64,000 nucleotides of DNA from Pleurodeles waltl (GCF_031143425.1 NC_090439.1:640771465-640835464), one strand, 5' to 3'; counted from the stretch's first letter, positions 10,656 through 23,627 are shown. Made by a program: numbers and translations. The notes: generated from the letters alone by a model not told the origin.

Positions 10656-11636
10656 ATACCTACAACTGAGGAGGGATATGAGGAGGAGACAAGACCCCGT
10701 GTACAGACCACTTTTGGACTTGGCTAAACTGGAGGACATGCACAAAATACTCATCTATAGACTGGACAGGGCCACATTCACAGAGCTGTTTGCACAATTG
10801 GAGCATGATCTGATCTCAGCTACCCGTCCTCCCACTGGGATCCCCCTTTTTGTTCAAGTTCTATCAGTGCTCCATTTCCTGGCAACTGGTTCTTTCCAAG
10901 TGAGAGTGGGCTTGGCAGCAGGAATGTCACAGCCAATGTTCTCAATAGTGCTGGCAAGGGTTTTGTCTACCTTGGTTAAACACATGTCCAGCTACATCGC
11001 TTTCCCCCTGGTGGAAAATTTGGCCATTGTGAAGGCAGAATTCTATGCAATGGGACATATACCAAATATTATTGGGGCGATTAACGGAACACATATTGCG
11101 TTTGTCCCCCCCTGGGCCAATGAACAGGTGTTCAAGAATCGGAAGAGTTTCCACTCGCTCAAATGGTGGACCAGTACATCTCCCACGTCACTGCCAAGTA
11201 TCCTGGGTCAGTGCATGACGCCTTCGTCCTGAGGAATAGCAGCATCCCAAATATGATGGCACAACTGCAGAGACACAGGGTGTGGCTAATAGGTGAGCCA
11301 GAGTCCCCACCTAATGAATGTCAGTATATGCCTTCAGGAGTTATCCCCATACCATTGTGTGAGGCTAATGTTTGTCCCTCAGTACTTGCAGGTGACTCTG
11401 GCTACCCAAACCTATTGTGGGTCCTGACCCCTGTGAGGAATGCCAGAACAGGGGCTGAGAATCGGTATGATGATGCTCATGGGCAGACCAGGCGAATCAT
11501 AGAACGTACCTTCGGCCTCCTGAAGGCCAGGTTCAAATGCCTCCATCTGACAGGTGGATCGCTGTGCTACTCCCCTGAGAAGGTGTGCCAGATAGTAATA
11601 GCATCCTGCATGTTGCACAACCTGGCCCTCAGATGA
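10656..11636 (+). pseudogene. Harbinger transposase main exon, copy A (broken)
   Basis: Follows a CCCTTAG acceptor; with exon 1 the split codon completes in frame to R-YLQLRRDM. It encodes a HARBI1-like DDE transposase: helical N-terminal domain (VYRPLLDLAKLEDMHK, YRLDRATFTELF), then the RNase H-like catalytic core. First catalytic site: GAINGTH with AAC at 11083-11085, where copy C has GAIDGTH, so the first Asp is Asn. Second Asp is in GDSGYP (11394-11396) and Glu is in IIERTFGLLKARF (11502-11504). A deletion/frameshift lies at about 11155-11170. A 99-nt intron-like insert (11293-11391) interrupts the frame between the first and second catalytic residues; copies B and C lack it. Inactive by these lesions. 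Confidence 0.85.
11293..11391 (+). other. 99-nt intron-like insert in the copy A transposase
   Basis: Starts GTGAGCC and ends TACTTGCAG, good donor and acceptor consensus. Removing it restores the GDSGYP motif seen uninterrupted in B (35226 region) and C (55620 region). Its length is a multiple of three with no stop, so reading through it stays in frame. Confidence 0.75.
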
Positions 11637-12291
11637 CATGTGCCTTATCTGCAGGAGGAGGAGATTGGAAATGCCCCGAGGACAGTGAGGATGAGGAGGC
11701 AGAGGATGAGGATGTAGACAGCAGAACATCAGTTATATGTGAATACTTCCAATGACACACAGGTGAGACAGTGGAACTGACCATTCCTCTAATTATTTAT
11801 GTTTTGGGTGTGGCTGTAGCAGGATGGCATTCACTCCTTTGCATCTCAACTGACTGTCACCTATGCCTTCTCATTTTGCAGAATTTGGTTTTATAACAAC
11901 TGTGTACTGATGTGATGACTACAGACAGCTACAGGTCATTATGTGTATGCTATCACAGTGTTCAGGTCATTTGCACAAGTGACTGTTTCCATAATAGCAC
12001 ATTTTTATCACATAAAACAGTATCACTCAAGTTGTGTTCAAGGGTGTTTATTGTAGTGAAATTTATAGACGGAAAAGTGCAATGAAATGGGGTGATGGTA
12101 GAGGTAAGTCCAGGGTATTGGTCCAGTCTGTTTGTAGCACAGGTCCAGTGTCCAAGAGGCCATAGGAAGGGGAGCAAAGGCAGTTCAAAGTGGACAAGGT
12201 GACAGGGTGGGACACAAGGGGGACATTCAGGAGGGTCTCATTTCCTGGTAGTGGTCTTGGTCTTGGCTAGTGTCTCTGGCTTCTGTCTGGT
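11637..12291. other. 3' ends of convergent transposase and gene 1, copy A
   Basis: Begins with the acidic C-terminal tail of the transposase, read in another frame (GGAAATGCCCCGAGGACAGT...), then AT-rich sequence between the convergent genes. No independent gene. Confidence 0.5.
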
Positions 12292-13757
12292 TCACAGGGA
12301 ACGTTTGCGGGGTGGTTCATCTTTTGCAGGGGGAGGGGTTCTGGTGGCCTGTGGGTCCTGTGGCAGGGCCTCATGTCCACTAGCTGCAGCAGATGTGGTG
12401 GACTGTTCAGTCGACTGGCTAGTAGAAGGGGCCTGCTGGTGTGCTGTCCATTCCCTCATGATGTTGGCCATATCAGCCAGCACCCCTGCCATGGAGACCA
12501 TGGTGGTGTTGAGGCCCTGAAAATCTTCCCTGATCTCCTGATGGTGTACCTCCTGCAGCCGCTTGTTCTCCTGTATTTTATTAAGGATCTGTCCCTTCTT
12601 GTCCTGGGATTGTTGGTAAGCCTCCAGGACATTTGTGAGTCCCTGCTGGAGAGTCGGTTCCGAGGGCGTGTCCTCCCCCTGGCGCACATCTGTCTTCCAT
12701 GTGTCCCTGTCCCCCTGTGCCTGTGTCCCCTGAACGGTGTGCCCACTGCCACTGACCCCAGGACCCTGAGTGTCTTGGCAGTGAGGTATGAACTGGGGTC
12801 CCTGTACAGGTGGGCACACTGTTGATTGACGTGTCCTGGGGACAGAGGTGTGGAGACGTTGGGTGGGTGCTGTGGTGTTGGATACTGAGGGAGGAAGCTC
12901 TGTGGTGGACTGGGAGTGGGCTGGAATGGGCGACTGACCAGTGGTCCCTGATGGGACAGGTAGTTCATCCAGATTCAGAAGTCCAGAGTTACTGTCATCA
13001 CTGGGGCATCTTCTGTTGGGAGACTGGATAGTTGTGGCACCTCCTCGCTGCTGGGATTGGCTGGGGCACCTGTGGGGATGTAAATGATGTATTATGCTTC
13101 ATGTCTGTGACATATTGTACATCCCTAGCTTCCCCTATATTGTTGCTGTTGCCCTGCCAACTTTTTTTGTGTATGGTGATGTATTGTGGGATTGTTAGTT
13201 CTCCATGCTGTGCATGCTTTGGTGATGGTTGTAACATGCAGGACTGTGAGGGCTGTACATGCATAGATATGGCATGCAGGGCTTGGCATTGGGGTTAGTC
13301 ACATGTGTAGGTGCACTGTGTGGGATGGAGGAGAGTGATGGGAGTCAGGGTGAGGGGGTGAGCTGACATGCAGGTATGGGAGGTGATAAGTGGTAAATGT
13401 TGACTTACCAGTGTCCAGTCCTCCGGCTCCTCAAGTGAGTCCCTCAGGATGCAGTATTGCCAAGACTTGCTCCTCCCATGCTGTGAGCTGTGGGGGAGGA
13501 GGAAGGGTTCCACCGCCAGTCCTCTGTATGGCAAGCTGGTGCCTTGCTGCTATGGAACGTACCTTCCCACGTAGGTCGTTTCACCTCTTCCTGATGTTGT
13601 CCCTTGTTCTTGGATGCTGTCCCATGCGTTTTTCCTGTCCACGATTCTCCATCATAGCTCCATCTTCCTGCAAATGGGTATTTGCTGTACCTGTGCTACA
13701 AACAGCTGTGGCTCTCCCCTGACTATTACATCCACCATGACCCGCAACATGGATGTT
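12292..13757 (-). pseudogene. Harbinger gene 1: NAIF1-like Myb/SANT protein, copy A (broken)
   Basis: Exon 1 lies at about 13409-13757 and contains recognisable pieces of the Myb/SANT domain (LRVMVDVIVRGEPQLF, VQQIPICRKMEL), ending at a GTAAGT donor (13408-13403). Exon 2 is 12292 to about 13069 after a CCACAG acceptor. It encodes a Pro/Gln-rich linker, a likely coiled coil (SQDKKGQILNKIQENKRLQE...) and a basic C-terminus (PPRKRSL). Relative to copy B, exon 1 carries frameshifts and stops and exon 2 is shortened at the C-terminus. It is convergent with the transposase, as in the other copies. Confidence 0.72.
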
Positions 13758-14613
13758 GTGTGGTGTGTTTTGTGCAGAGGGTGTTGAGTAATGTGGTGGG
13801 GTGTGGGATGGGGGTGCGTGACGGATGAATGGGTGTTTGTGGTGTGTGTGTAATTGTCTCTGTGATTTGCGTAGCTAGCTATTGCAGTCTTTTCGTGTTG
13901 GCAAAGGGTTGTGGGATATGTGGGTGGGTGTTTTACAGTGCTGTGGGTGGGTGGGTGTAGTGTCAGTGTCAGGTGTGTGATTTTCGTTTTGTCCAATGTT
14001 GTGTTGTTTTATTTTTGGGTGGCCATTCTGACCGCGCTGGTGTGTACCGCCAATGGGTTACCGCCGTTGAATGTCCGCCATGGTGATTCGTGGGTCATAA
14101 TGTGGTGGAAGTAGTTATGTTGGCGTAACGGTATGGGTATTCGTACCAACAGTTTAACACTTACTTTTGGTCTGGCGGATATGTGTTTGTGGCAGTATTC
14201 TGTCAGTTTAGTGTGTGTGTCATAATATGGCGAACAGATGTTCGCCTCCGCGATGGTATGTTGGCGGCCATCACCGCGGCGGTAAGCCAAATTTACCACC
14301 AATGTCATAATGAGGGCCATAGTGCCCAAAATCAATTTGTGGGAACAGTAATTAAGATCACACAATCCTCTTATTCCAAACCTCTTATTCCCATCATCAG
14401 GGGCTCCTTTATCTTCTCTACTCTCATGCTGTAAGTTGCAACAGCTACGGTTTCTCCCAGAGGAGTCCTTAGAACGATATTGACCTTGGTAGTCTGGATA
14501 TCGCTGGTAACAAATTTTTGAATAAGGAACTGTAAGCTCTCACACAGTTTCTCCAGGTTCTTCCATCAAGGTGTTTTTTCCAAGCTTTCTTTTATTAACA
14601 CAATAAGACTCCT

Positions 14614-15711
14614 ATGGAAAGCAGGGACCAGTTGAAGGGCCCTAATGGATGCATCCATTATTTAAACGAAATCATCTCAGAGCCTGATGATTCCCCACCT
14701 CCACCTAAACGTACAAGGAAACCAAAAGTAGTCCGTAAGGTCAGAGTCCCAAGTTACGAGATATCTGAAAACTGCAGCCAGGACAACCCTGGAGCTCAAG
14801 TCTTGGAGCAAAGTCAAATTAATTCTGTTAATATGAAACCTTGTCAAAAGATTACTCGAAGCACAGTAAAGGCAAAAATGAACACCTTAGATACCATTAC
14901 CGCCCTGGAAAATTTAGTAAAGACGTCCTTTGAGTAATTGACAAAGCGTCTAATTCAAGTGGAGGGAAATGTGGAGTTCATATTCAATTTAGTGAAGGCT
15001 TGGACTCCAGGTTTAACCCCTATATCTCCTCAACCTTGTGGTGGTACCGATTCAAAGCGGAATCCACTTCCTCTTAAAGAGTGGCAACACCCGTCAAACA
15101 CCCCTCTGGGTAACCAACGACATCTAGAATCCTGCACATATTTAAACAGCACTAGCAGTTCTCAACAAGTAATTCCAAATAAAAATGGCTTAGAAACAGA
15201 TAACACCCTAAAACCCCCTATGGACATAACATTAGTACCTAGTGACACATTGCATCTTCCTCCCGCAGTAACCCCCTATGTAGTAGTTCTTGATAATGTC
15301 CCTACTATACCGACAGAAAACAGGGAAACATGGATGGCCCTGAGAAACAAATCCTTGAACTGGATGGGAACCTGCATGAAACCTGGTATGATAGATATAC
15401 TTTTCGAATATATAAAAATGGTTAGGAGAGTCAAATGGGTTGGCAGGAGTCATAAAACATTAAGGGGTGATTGCGTGGTACTTTCGTTTAAAACCCCCAA
15501 ATTAGTTGAGGACATTCTAAGAAATCTAAGCCCACGTCAGCTCTCTGATCATGACATTTCTTTGCTCCCCCTAGGCTATTTCTACCAATTTAATGGGAGG
15601 CATGATCAACCAAGAAAAGATCCTCCATTTCAACAAAGTAGTATTAAAAGAAATTACATGGTCCCCATCAAGAACAGATTCCAAGTCCTCCCTTTAGAGG
15701 AAGTGGACTGA
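14614..15711 (+). pseudogene. LINE ORF1 (one in-frame stop)
   Basis: A 366-codon frame interrupted by a single TAA at 14935-14937; the same frame continues on both sides. The N-terminus is Pro/basic-rich (SPPPPKRTRKPKVVRKVRV). The middle is Ser/Thr/Pro-rich. The C-terminal half (MALRNKSLNWMG, VKWVGRSHKTLRGDCVVLSF, VEDILRN) has the pattern of an RNA-recognition/chaperone-type region. ORF1 proteins of LINEs bind their own RNA; that role is inferred from position. It ends TGA at 15709-15711, and ORF2 continues in the same frame. Confidence 0.7.
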
Positions 15712-15714
15712 CTG

Positions 15715-18700
15715 GTGGCAGACTACGCTGAGGACAGGACGAGATCTATGTTGAAGAATTCTGCCCTAGACCCTTTGAACGGCAGAGGCGGCCAGGAGGG
15801 GAGTAAAGGGGGCGTAATGACGGTAAAGGAAAAAAGAGTACAACAAGACCATACCGCTGAATCGCTAGTAGGCGGAGTTTCCGCCCACTTGGCTACACTA
15901 ACACCCATTCCCCACATAGTGACGGAGAGTATAACACTCACTCCAACAAGGAAAAGAGGGCAAAATGACCCTCTGGATTTGGGCGTACTTACACCAGGGG
16001 GAAACATTTTATTCTGGAACGTGGCAGGCCTGCATAGCAAAATTGAGAACGAGGATTGGGTAGAATTCCTTAGACCCTTCTCCTGCGTGTGTTTACAGGA
16101 GACTTGGTCTGTGTATCCTATCCATATAAACGGATACAGGGCTTTTCACACCCCAGCAATTTCTTCCATGCGGGGTAGGGAGAAAGGAGGCTTGTGTATA
16201 TATATTCCCAATAATTATAATACAATGAAGGTGATTAACCTAATTTCAAATACGCTCTATCAACTGATGCTATGTGAAATAAAAAATGGAGCGCTCTTAG
16301 CTATTATCAACTTCTATAATAATGCTCCTTCACAAAACATTTCACATACGATCAGCCAACTACAGGACAATCTGGAACGCATGTGCAATTCTACACATAA
16401 AGAGACTTTTATAGTATGGGGAGGCGATTTTAATACTCATGTGTGCTCCCAATTAGCTGAGAAAGCTTGTTGCCTCGGCGTAGTAGAAAACGACGATCGA
16501 TTTCATTTTACCCAGAATCACCATGGAAATTTGTTGAATGATACATTATATAAATTTGACCTTTCTTTTTGTAACTGTCTAATTGATAGTAACTCACAGC
16601 TTAAACCAACCTTTAACGGTAGATGTGCAAACACCACAATAGATTTCATTCTAATATCCAATAACTTTGTTTTTGGCGCATCTGAGTATAAAATCCATGA
16701 TATCGCGTTTAGTGATCACTATCCCCAAACCATACATCTCGCACTCACCGAAGCTATAAATAAACCTAATAGAGTACCATACAATGTAGCCAACATTGAA
16801 CTGGGCTCAAGGAATGTTTTTTTTTCACGTTGGTCTTAGATTGAACCAATAGGTTTCATGGAACGGCTGTTGTGCGATTACGCCAACAAAGTGGAAACCT
16901 GCCTCTTAGATAACATTAGACCACAGGACTGTATTAGAGCATTTTTAGCAATTACTATGGGAATTAAACAGTCTCTCACAGTAAGTGTGGGAAAATCCAG
17001 ACCATGTGGAAATAAAGGTTTGGTTCAATACTGAATGCACACGGGCTCATAAGAAACTTAAACATAATCTACATAGGCAAACTCCCAATAAGAATGAGAT
17101 TACTATCCTCAGAAAAGAGTATACAAAGGCCATAAAAATAGGAAAAAAATCCTAAAAGATGAGGCTTGGAATACTCTACATGAGGCAAGCCTCCAAAATA
17201 ATAGTGCCAAATTTTGGAAGGTAGCTAACTGTCACCTGCTGAGTGATAGTATGTCACCAAGTATTGAAATAGCCATTACGGAAGATGAGTGGGTTGCTCA
17301 TTTTTCCAAAATATATTCTTTGTAAAAGACAAATGCAGACATAGACGACTATAGAACGGACCCCCAACCCATCACTCCGCCATTTAGTTTAATCGAGGTA
17401 ATCGACGCCATTTATGCTGGCAAGAGTGGGAAAGCACCAGGCCCAGACGGAGTACCAATTGATATTTATAAGTCTAACATTTCACTATGGGGCCCTTTAT
17501 TGATGCAGGTTCTACGAGCATGCTGTGCCATGACCTTTATCCCGACCTGGGCAGAGTCTATCATTGTCTCAATATTTAAGAAAGGTGACTTTCAAAATCC
17601 GGCATGTTATAGACCGATCTCACTCCTAAACACACTTGCAAAGATCGCAGGACATATAATTTTAAATAGGCTGCGGGAGTGGACGGAAGCTAATAACATA
17701 TTAACAGATTTACAATATGGCTTTAGGTCTGGGATAGGGACTGTGGAACAGGCCTTGAACTTAGATATCTTGATCGGTAAATATACGAAGGCCAAGTCAG
17801 GAAATTTATATCTCGTATTTGTTGATCTGACCTCGGCGTTTGACTGTGTAATTCACAAACTATGCTCCATTTTGCTGCATATGGGGGTAGACAACACTAA
17901 AGTTCACTTCATTAGTGAACTATATTCCGGAGCTAAAGCAGGGGTATGCTTTGGGTCTCAGGGGGAGTGTACTTCCTCTTTCCCTGTAAATCAAGGGGTA
18001 CGTCAAGGCTGTGTTTTAGCACCTCTCTTGTTCTCCCTATATATCAATAAACTAGAGGTTGTCTTATCCACGGCATGTAGAGACCTTCCACAAGTTGGTT
18101 CTCGTGACATCTCAGCACTTATTTATGCTGATGATGCTGTCTTTATGGCACGCACTCCAGCAGCCTTACAGCGTTTATTGACAACTTTTGCCAATTATAT
18201 GGAAGATCTAGGCCTCAAAATCAATCATTCTAAAACTTACATGATGAACTGTGGTATAAAATTTGTGAAAAAACCTTGTGTCACATTAATGGGCATCAAA
18301 TTAGTCAACACACCTAGGAATTATGTTTGACAACCAAGGTACCTGGTCGCAAGCAATTAGTTCCAGGAAACTACACTTTGCAAAAACCATTATGGCTATA
18401 AAAGAAAATACTAAAATGTTGGAAGGGCTACCCCAAAAGATATGATGACTATCGATAAGGCGAAATGTGTCTCTGTTGCACTGTACGGGGCAGGTTTATG
18501 GGGACATGGGAAATGTAATGCTTTGCAGATAATAGAAAATTATTTCCTAAAGTCCATTTTAAGCGTGCCAAAATCCACCTCAACCTTGGCGTACCATTCA
18601 GATTTGGGGGTAACATACATTATTGATCTAATAAAAGTGCAACCAATCTTACTCTGGTACAAAGTGTGGACCTCCAAATTTGCAACTCTGAATAGGGCTA

Positions 18701-19293
18701 TCATAGAGGATGCCCAAACACTAAGTCACTCATTGCTAATCCCCTGGCTGGAGTATATAAAGAACTTCTTCAGGGACTTAGGCTACCCTGAGTATTACTT
18801 TACACCAGAAAAGATGGATATACTCTCTAAGAAAGCCCTGAAAAAAATGTGTCTTACTTACCTGGCTGATCAGAGGTGGGCTACCGAGTCAACGAAACCT
18901 AGCGTGAGGAGACATTTTTTGATGCAGCAATCTGATGGTATGGAACCATACCTGATATATGTATTGAATCCGCTTCACTGTTACGTCCTCACACGCCTAA
19001 GATTAGAGATATTCCATTGACTTGTTAGTTTTCCGCTTACCAATGATTGGAGTCCAGTACTGGTGAAGTGTCCCTGTGACTCAGTGTCACCCCAAAGTAC
19101 AATGCATATAGTCCTATTTTGCACATTATATTCCGATTTAAGGAAAGTGTTTGTGATACCATTTTTAAAATCCCTGCAAATCAAACTGTGCCGCCCTGCT
19201 TTTCTCTATCTGCTGAGTCTTCCATCAGTTCAAATTTGCAATGGTTTACCTATTTTCTTGTGTGCAGTTATGAAGGCTAGTTCGCACCTTTAG
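15715..19293 (+). pseudogene. LINE ORF2: endonuclease-reverse transcriptase (broken)
   Basis: The AP-endonuclease domain is at 16009-16740: WNVAGLHSK, CLQETW (catalytic Glu), GGDFNTH, TIDFIL and FSDHYP motifs are all visible. The frame stops at 16837-16839. The reverse transcriptase lies in a shifted frame at about 17335-18330: GKAPGPDGVP, YRPISLL, FVDLTSAFD, GVRQGCVLAPLLFSLYIN and the active-site YADD at 18124-18135. A further frameshift precedes 18442-19020, and the last piece (19063-19293) holds a CPC...H...C zinc-like motif. At least three disruptions. Confidence 0.85.
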
Positions 19294-19575
19294 GCAAAAC
19301 TGAGGCGGTTTCTATGTAGAATGATTTTAGTAATGTTATTAGTTTTCTATTTAAAAAAATATATATATATATATATTTGACAACATCGCTTCTCACCTAG
19401 TTTTATTGTTTTTAATGAATTATTGATCTTAAACTTTCTTAGTGAATTTCATGATATAATGCTATATATTTTGTCTATTTATTGGTAAGAGGAAGTTGAT
19501 TGGTGCTATGTGTATATTTATATGCTTTTATGATTGTGTTAAACAATCGAATAAAGTATTTTGGAGTATACTCCT

Positions 19576-22032
19576 ATTTCAAAACTAACATCTCATGTGG
19601 ATGCACCTATAGAGAAAAGACACAGTTTCTCACATTGAAAGAAATACAGGCCTAGTCAGGTCCACTTTAGAATATTAACCACTAATGTACAATGAATTCT
19701 GTGTTATTTATGCACATTCTAATTTCAAATAAAGGCAAATGCCAGCTACCCAATCTCAAATAGAACTCCATGTTACATTTAGAATAAATTCAATACATCT
19801 AAATACATGAACATAAATACGACGGAGCACCATATTCTTGCATTGAACTGTAAAACGCCTACAGAAATTCCTCTCTGTTTCTAAAGTAACTACATTTCAT
19901 TTATGCAGGGATGGTTTCTAATTTGCTTCAAATGATTGCATTTCTTTTACTAGGGTTAAGGGACGCAATGTATACTGTATAATTCCCTAGTTCTACAGTG
20001 AAACCACTTCATTACTGAATATGAGTGCAACACTTTACATTAATAATGTTAGAACACACATTAAATGTCATGTTACATAAACATATAGGTTAATGTGATG
20101 ACGTCAAGAATGGAGCCAAAATGTATGCTGCACCACATAGGTTCCCATGCTAAAAATCTTGTGTTGATTCTCATTCAAGGACCGGACAGTGTAATAAACT
20201 TAATTCAGTTACCATTAAAGTATTATGCTGACACAGTGATTAAAGGAACAATGATTATTCATTATGTCTATCTCTTGTGGTATGGAAGTCATAATTCTTG
20301 TGCTGCAGAGCATTCTGCCTGTATTTTATGGCTTTTTAAAATTCTGGGCAGGAACAGACAGAATTGCCAGACATTTCTCATCTGCGTACCATAGGAGACA
20401 AAAAACGGAATTCACCCACACATAGCAATTACAACAGGCTGTAATACCCCCTACTACATGGGAAGAAAATGCCACCCAGAGGTGAAATCAACTTCCCCAG
20501 AGTATCAACAGGCTTAAAAGTTCCTGTGTGATAAAGGTGATATGACTGGCTGTATTTGGGCTGTAATAGACAGAAATATTGGTGGAAAATAGTGTAATTC
20601 ACCACCAAAGGTATTTCTATCATGAGCTGGTCTTGAATGAGATATATTCAGTAATCAAATTATGTGGATTATTCTGTGGTCAATGAACAGTCAGCTAGTG
20701 ATACCGAACTGCTATGTCACTCCTATGATTTATTCTAAAGACCAAAAATTAAACTTTTTTGTCCAGAGTTATTTTCTCATAGGGTGGTATTTTTATTTCT
20801 CCTACTGTTAATAATTTTATTACCAGTTGCTAAATGCTTAGGTGTATGTTCCACAAGTTGTAATATTTACCTGGTGATAAAACTTAGCCGTGGTGGGAAC
20901 TCTGTATCATCACTGCTGAGTCATAATTGCAGTCCAATCAGAATTACCACCATTTGGAGCGATAATCTTGTATAATCTGTAATTTTTCTGGCATTAGTAG
21001 CTCTCATGTAATGAGGTCCTATTTTTAGCCCATGTAAACTATATTTTGTCAACAAAATGTTAATTTCTCCCCAATCTGCTGTGTGAGGGGTGAGGAGGAA
21101 GGGTATCAGAAAACCAACTAGAGCACCGAGGAGTGTTTTTTACTTGAATGGGTATAGATGAACTAGCCATAGCAGAGGCTAATACCACATAGGCTAGGGA
21201 CCCATTAAGCATATCTGGTTCCCTGGGTTGGGGGTGGCAAAAGTGGGAATGCCCTACAAATGGCAAACCTACAGCTAAAATCATTGTTATCATTTTTAAT
21301 GTTTCTGTAGTGTGTTTGTGGGACTCTTCTGTCTCGGGCAATAAACCACACAAGTGGTGTACTGTTTTTTCTGGACAAGTGTGGGAACATTGAGTAGTAG
21401 TAATGTTGTCTCTCCCTGCAGATTCCATAACTTTGCCTCATAGAAACTGAAAATGGTGGAACCAATGCCAGCCATACCTCCACAGCGTGTCTAGTTCTCA
21501 GAAATGTCTTGGGTTGGTAGTTTTTTGGGTGCCAGCTAACTTCAGACCCGAATGGAGAAGACAATCATCTCTCCTAAAGACTACCTTATCTAAATGTAAT
21601 TTCCTCTCTGCACACGGGCACATCTTGTTCTGTGTGATAGACCCCCCCTTACACAGGTGGGGTACCATTTCCATCAGAAGAAGTGTGGGAACACATAATT
21701 GTCGGGCATTCATCTATTAAATGCACCCTTTTGGGGCTTCCAATTGTACATCAGTTTGCAGAAAAAAATGCATTTTGAAAAAACACTCTCAAAATAACCT
21801 GACAATATGGGCATTTGGGCAATTCAGAATTTTGAGTGTTGCAAATAATTCATATCCATAAAATCTGGTTCTTTGGTACATTTAAAAAATGCATTGCTTT
21901 TCTTTATAGCAATTTTTATCGATTAGTTTTTTCTTAAGGGGTGTAACATTGTCGGTGTACAATGAAAAAGAAAAAATTGTTGATAGGTTGATTCCTCTGG
22001 GTAACACAGTTTTTAGAACAAGTGAACACTAT
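19576..22032. other. No gene seen (loxhd1 intron)
   Basis: AT-rich non-coding sequence. No domain, RNA gene or convincing repeat boundary was recognised. Confidence 0.4.
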
Positions 22033-22202
22033 GGGCCTATTTATGACCTTGGCGAATGGGCTACTCCTTCACAAACGTGACGGATATCCAGTCCGGAGAA
22101 TTACAAGTTCCATTATATCCTATGGAACTTGTAAAACGGCGGGCAGAATATCCATCATGTTTGTGATGGAGTCGCCCATCCAACAAGGTCGTAATCATGC
22201 CC
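22033..22202. mobile_element. Palindromic MITE (about 170 bp)
   Basis: The two halves are inverted copies: left GGGCCTATTTATGACCTTGG pairs with right CCAAGGTCGTAATCATGCCC allowing mismatches, and the centre is ACAAGTTCCAT/ATGGAACTTGT. A full-length imperfect hairpin without coding capacity. Flanks are TAT (left) and TAG (right), so the duplication is not clean. Confidence 0.65.
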
Positions 22203-23440
22203 TAGATGTCTCTGTAACTGGAAGAATCTGGTAGACATAGTGGTATATTACTTGCAAAAACTTAATATTTAAAACCTTCCAATTTCTCTTTTTTCTTGCT
22301 TGCTTTCGCGATGGAGCATTTTTAATTTTTATCTCGTTTTCAAAAATGTGTAGCTCTTTGGTTTCACTCATATATTTGAAATCCCTTTCTTTCGCCATTT
22401 ACTAGGTGGAAACCTTAAAAAGGCCTGTTACTCAGAAAATTGCAATGCCTTAGATGTTTTTGAAAGCTAGAAAGAGCGTTATTTGGGCATAGCAAATCTT
22501 TTGATGATGCCGTTTTTAGAGTAAAAAAAGCACACTTTCTTTAACGGAAGTTTTTATCCTTTTAAAAAAAGAACATTACCGCATTTTGGAACTTGTCAGT
22601 GCCCATATCAAATCCTCAAACTTGGGGCCCTTTATAATGCCCAACAAGTTGGAATAAAAGGACGCACATGTGGGCTGTGTAAACAAAGGTCCTGAAGGAT
22701 TGAGCACAAGCATCTCCAAATATGAAAAAGGGCTCAGCACTGGTGGGAAAACCTACATCACTTAACAGGTTACTGGAGTACAGCCAACATTCACATGAAA
22801 TACAGTAGCATAACAAAACATGAGGGAGCTCTCCTGCAAGATATGCTGAAGGCCCCCCCTCTCACATCAGTAGGGGTGGATGAGGCCCCCTTCAGTATGG
22901 GTAAGCCTGGGGGCTCCCCACACCGCAGAGGCTACAGGGGCCTCTGATGAAATGCTGTGGCATGCTTTACTTAACAATTTGCTTTTACAAATGTGCAGCA
23001 CAGCACGATGATGACCCCAAATTCAGGGTTTTGGGAACTAACCGACAATATTGAGTCAGAAACTGCAACATGATAATTCAACTGTAAAAAATCAAAGTAA
23101 CAGAAAAATTGAGACTAAGTGAAAGCTAGCATTAATAAAATACAAATGTAAATATATATTCAACACAAGCTTATTTGTACAAATATTAATAATGGGCATC
23201 AAGCAATACAATATCACCACCAGAATACATCTACAAAACGTGTCATGTTTGGTGCTAAACATAGATTAGTTGCACATTATGTGATCTGCACTCTAGTTTT
23301 TTACTATTTGCTATTGTCATACTATTTATGTTTTAGCACGCATTAAACATTTTCTAAAGCTCATAAATGTAGGTATTATCTACAGTGATTGAGACATTGT
23401 CATTATATTGACCATACTGTATATAACCATCATGCTCTTG
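22203..23440. other. No gene seen (loxhd1 intron)
   Basis: AT-rich non-coding sequence upstream of the loxhd1 exon. Nothing recognised. Confidence 0.4.
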
Positions 23441-23454
23441 TAGTCTAATGTATG

Positions 23455-23534
23455 TGTGTATATCTATATATATGTCTATATATATATATATATATATCTA
23501 TAAAGGTATATATATACATATGTATCTATAAAAG

Positions 23535-23566
<32 letters not shown>

Positions 23567-23570
23567 CATT
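23455..23570. repeat. TA-rich microsatellite
   Basis: Interrupted (TA)n with TATATCTATA and TATATATACA variants, ending about 55 bp before the loxhd1 exon acceptor. Overlapping short open frames are repeat artefacts. Confidence 0.9.
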
Positions 23571-23627
23571 TATTTCAATTTGTGCAGATTTTTCTCACCT
23601 TCTAATGACTGTCTTTTTTGTGCTCAG

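Larger units (their letters stand above)
7118..14318 (+). mobile_element. PIF/Harbinger transposon copy A (decayed, about 7.2 kb)
   Basis: The ends are inverted: TCATTATGACATTGGCGGT at the left pairs with ACCACCAATGTCATAATGA at the right. The outer 5 bp have diverged and no clear 3-bp duplication remains (AGA versus ATA). Orientation is set by the transposase (+). The gene layout matches copies B and C: transposase exon 1 near the left end, antisense gene 2 in the large intron, transposase main exon at 10656, and antisense gene 1 at 12.3-13.8 kb. It is the most diverged copy, with lesions in every gene. It lacks the 30-bp minisatellite found in B and C. Confidence 0.88.
14340..19575 (+). mobile_element. 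Non-LTR retrotransposon (APE-type LINE), decayed
   Basis: About 5.2 kb with ORF1, ORF2 (endonuclease plus reverse transcriptase plus C-terminal Cys/His motif) and an AT-rich 3' end containing AATAAAGTATTTT near 19550. It begins just right of Harbinger copy A; the 5' end is approximate. The AP endonuclease and the order of domains exclude LTR and DIRS types. I could not fix the clade (CR1/L2/Jockey/I group are candidates). Several stops and frameshifts show it is inactive. Confidence 0.85.
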
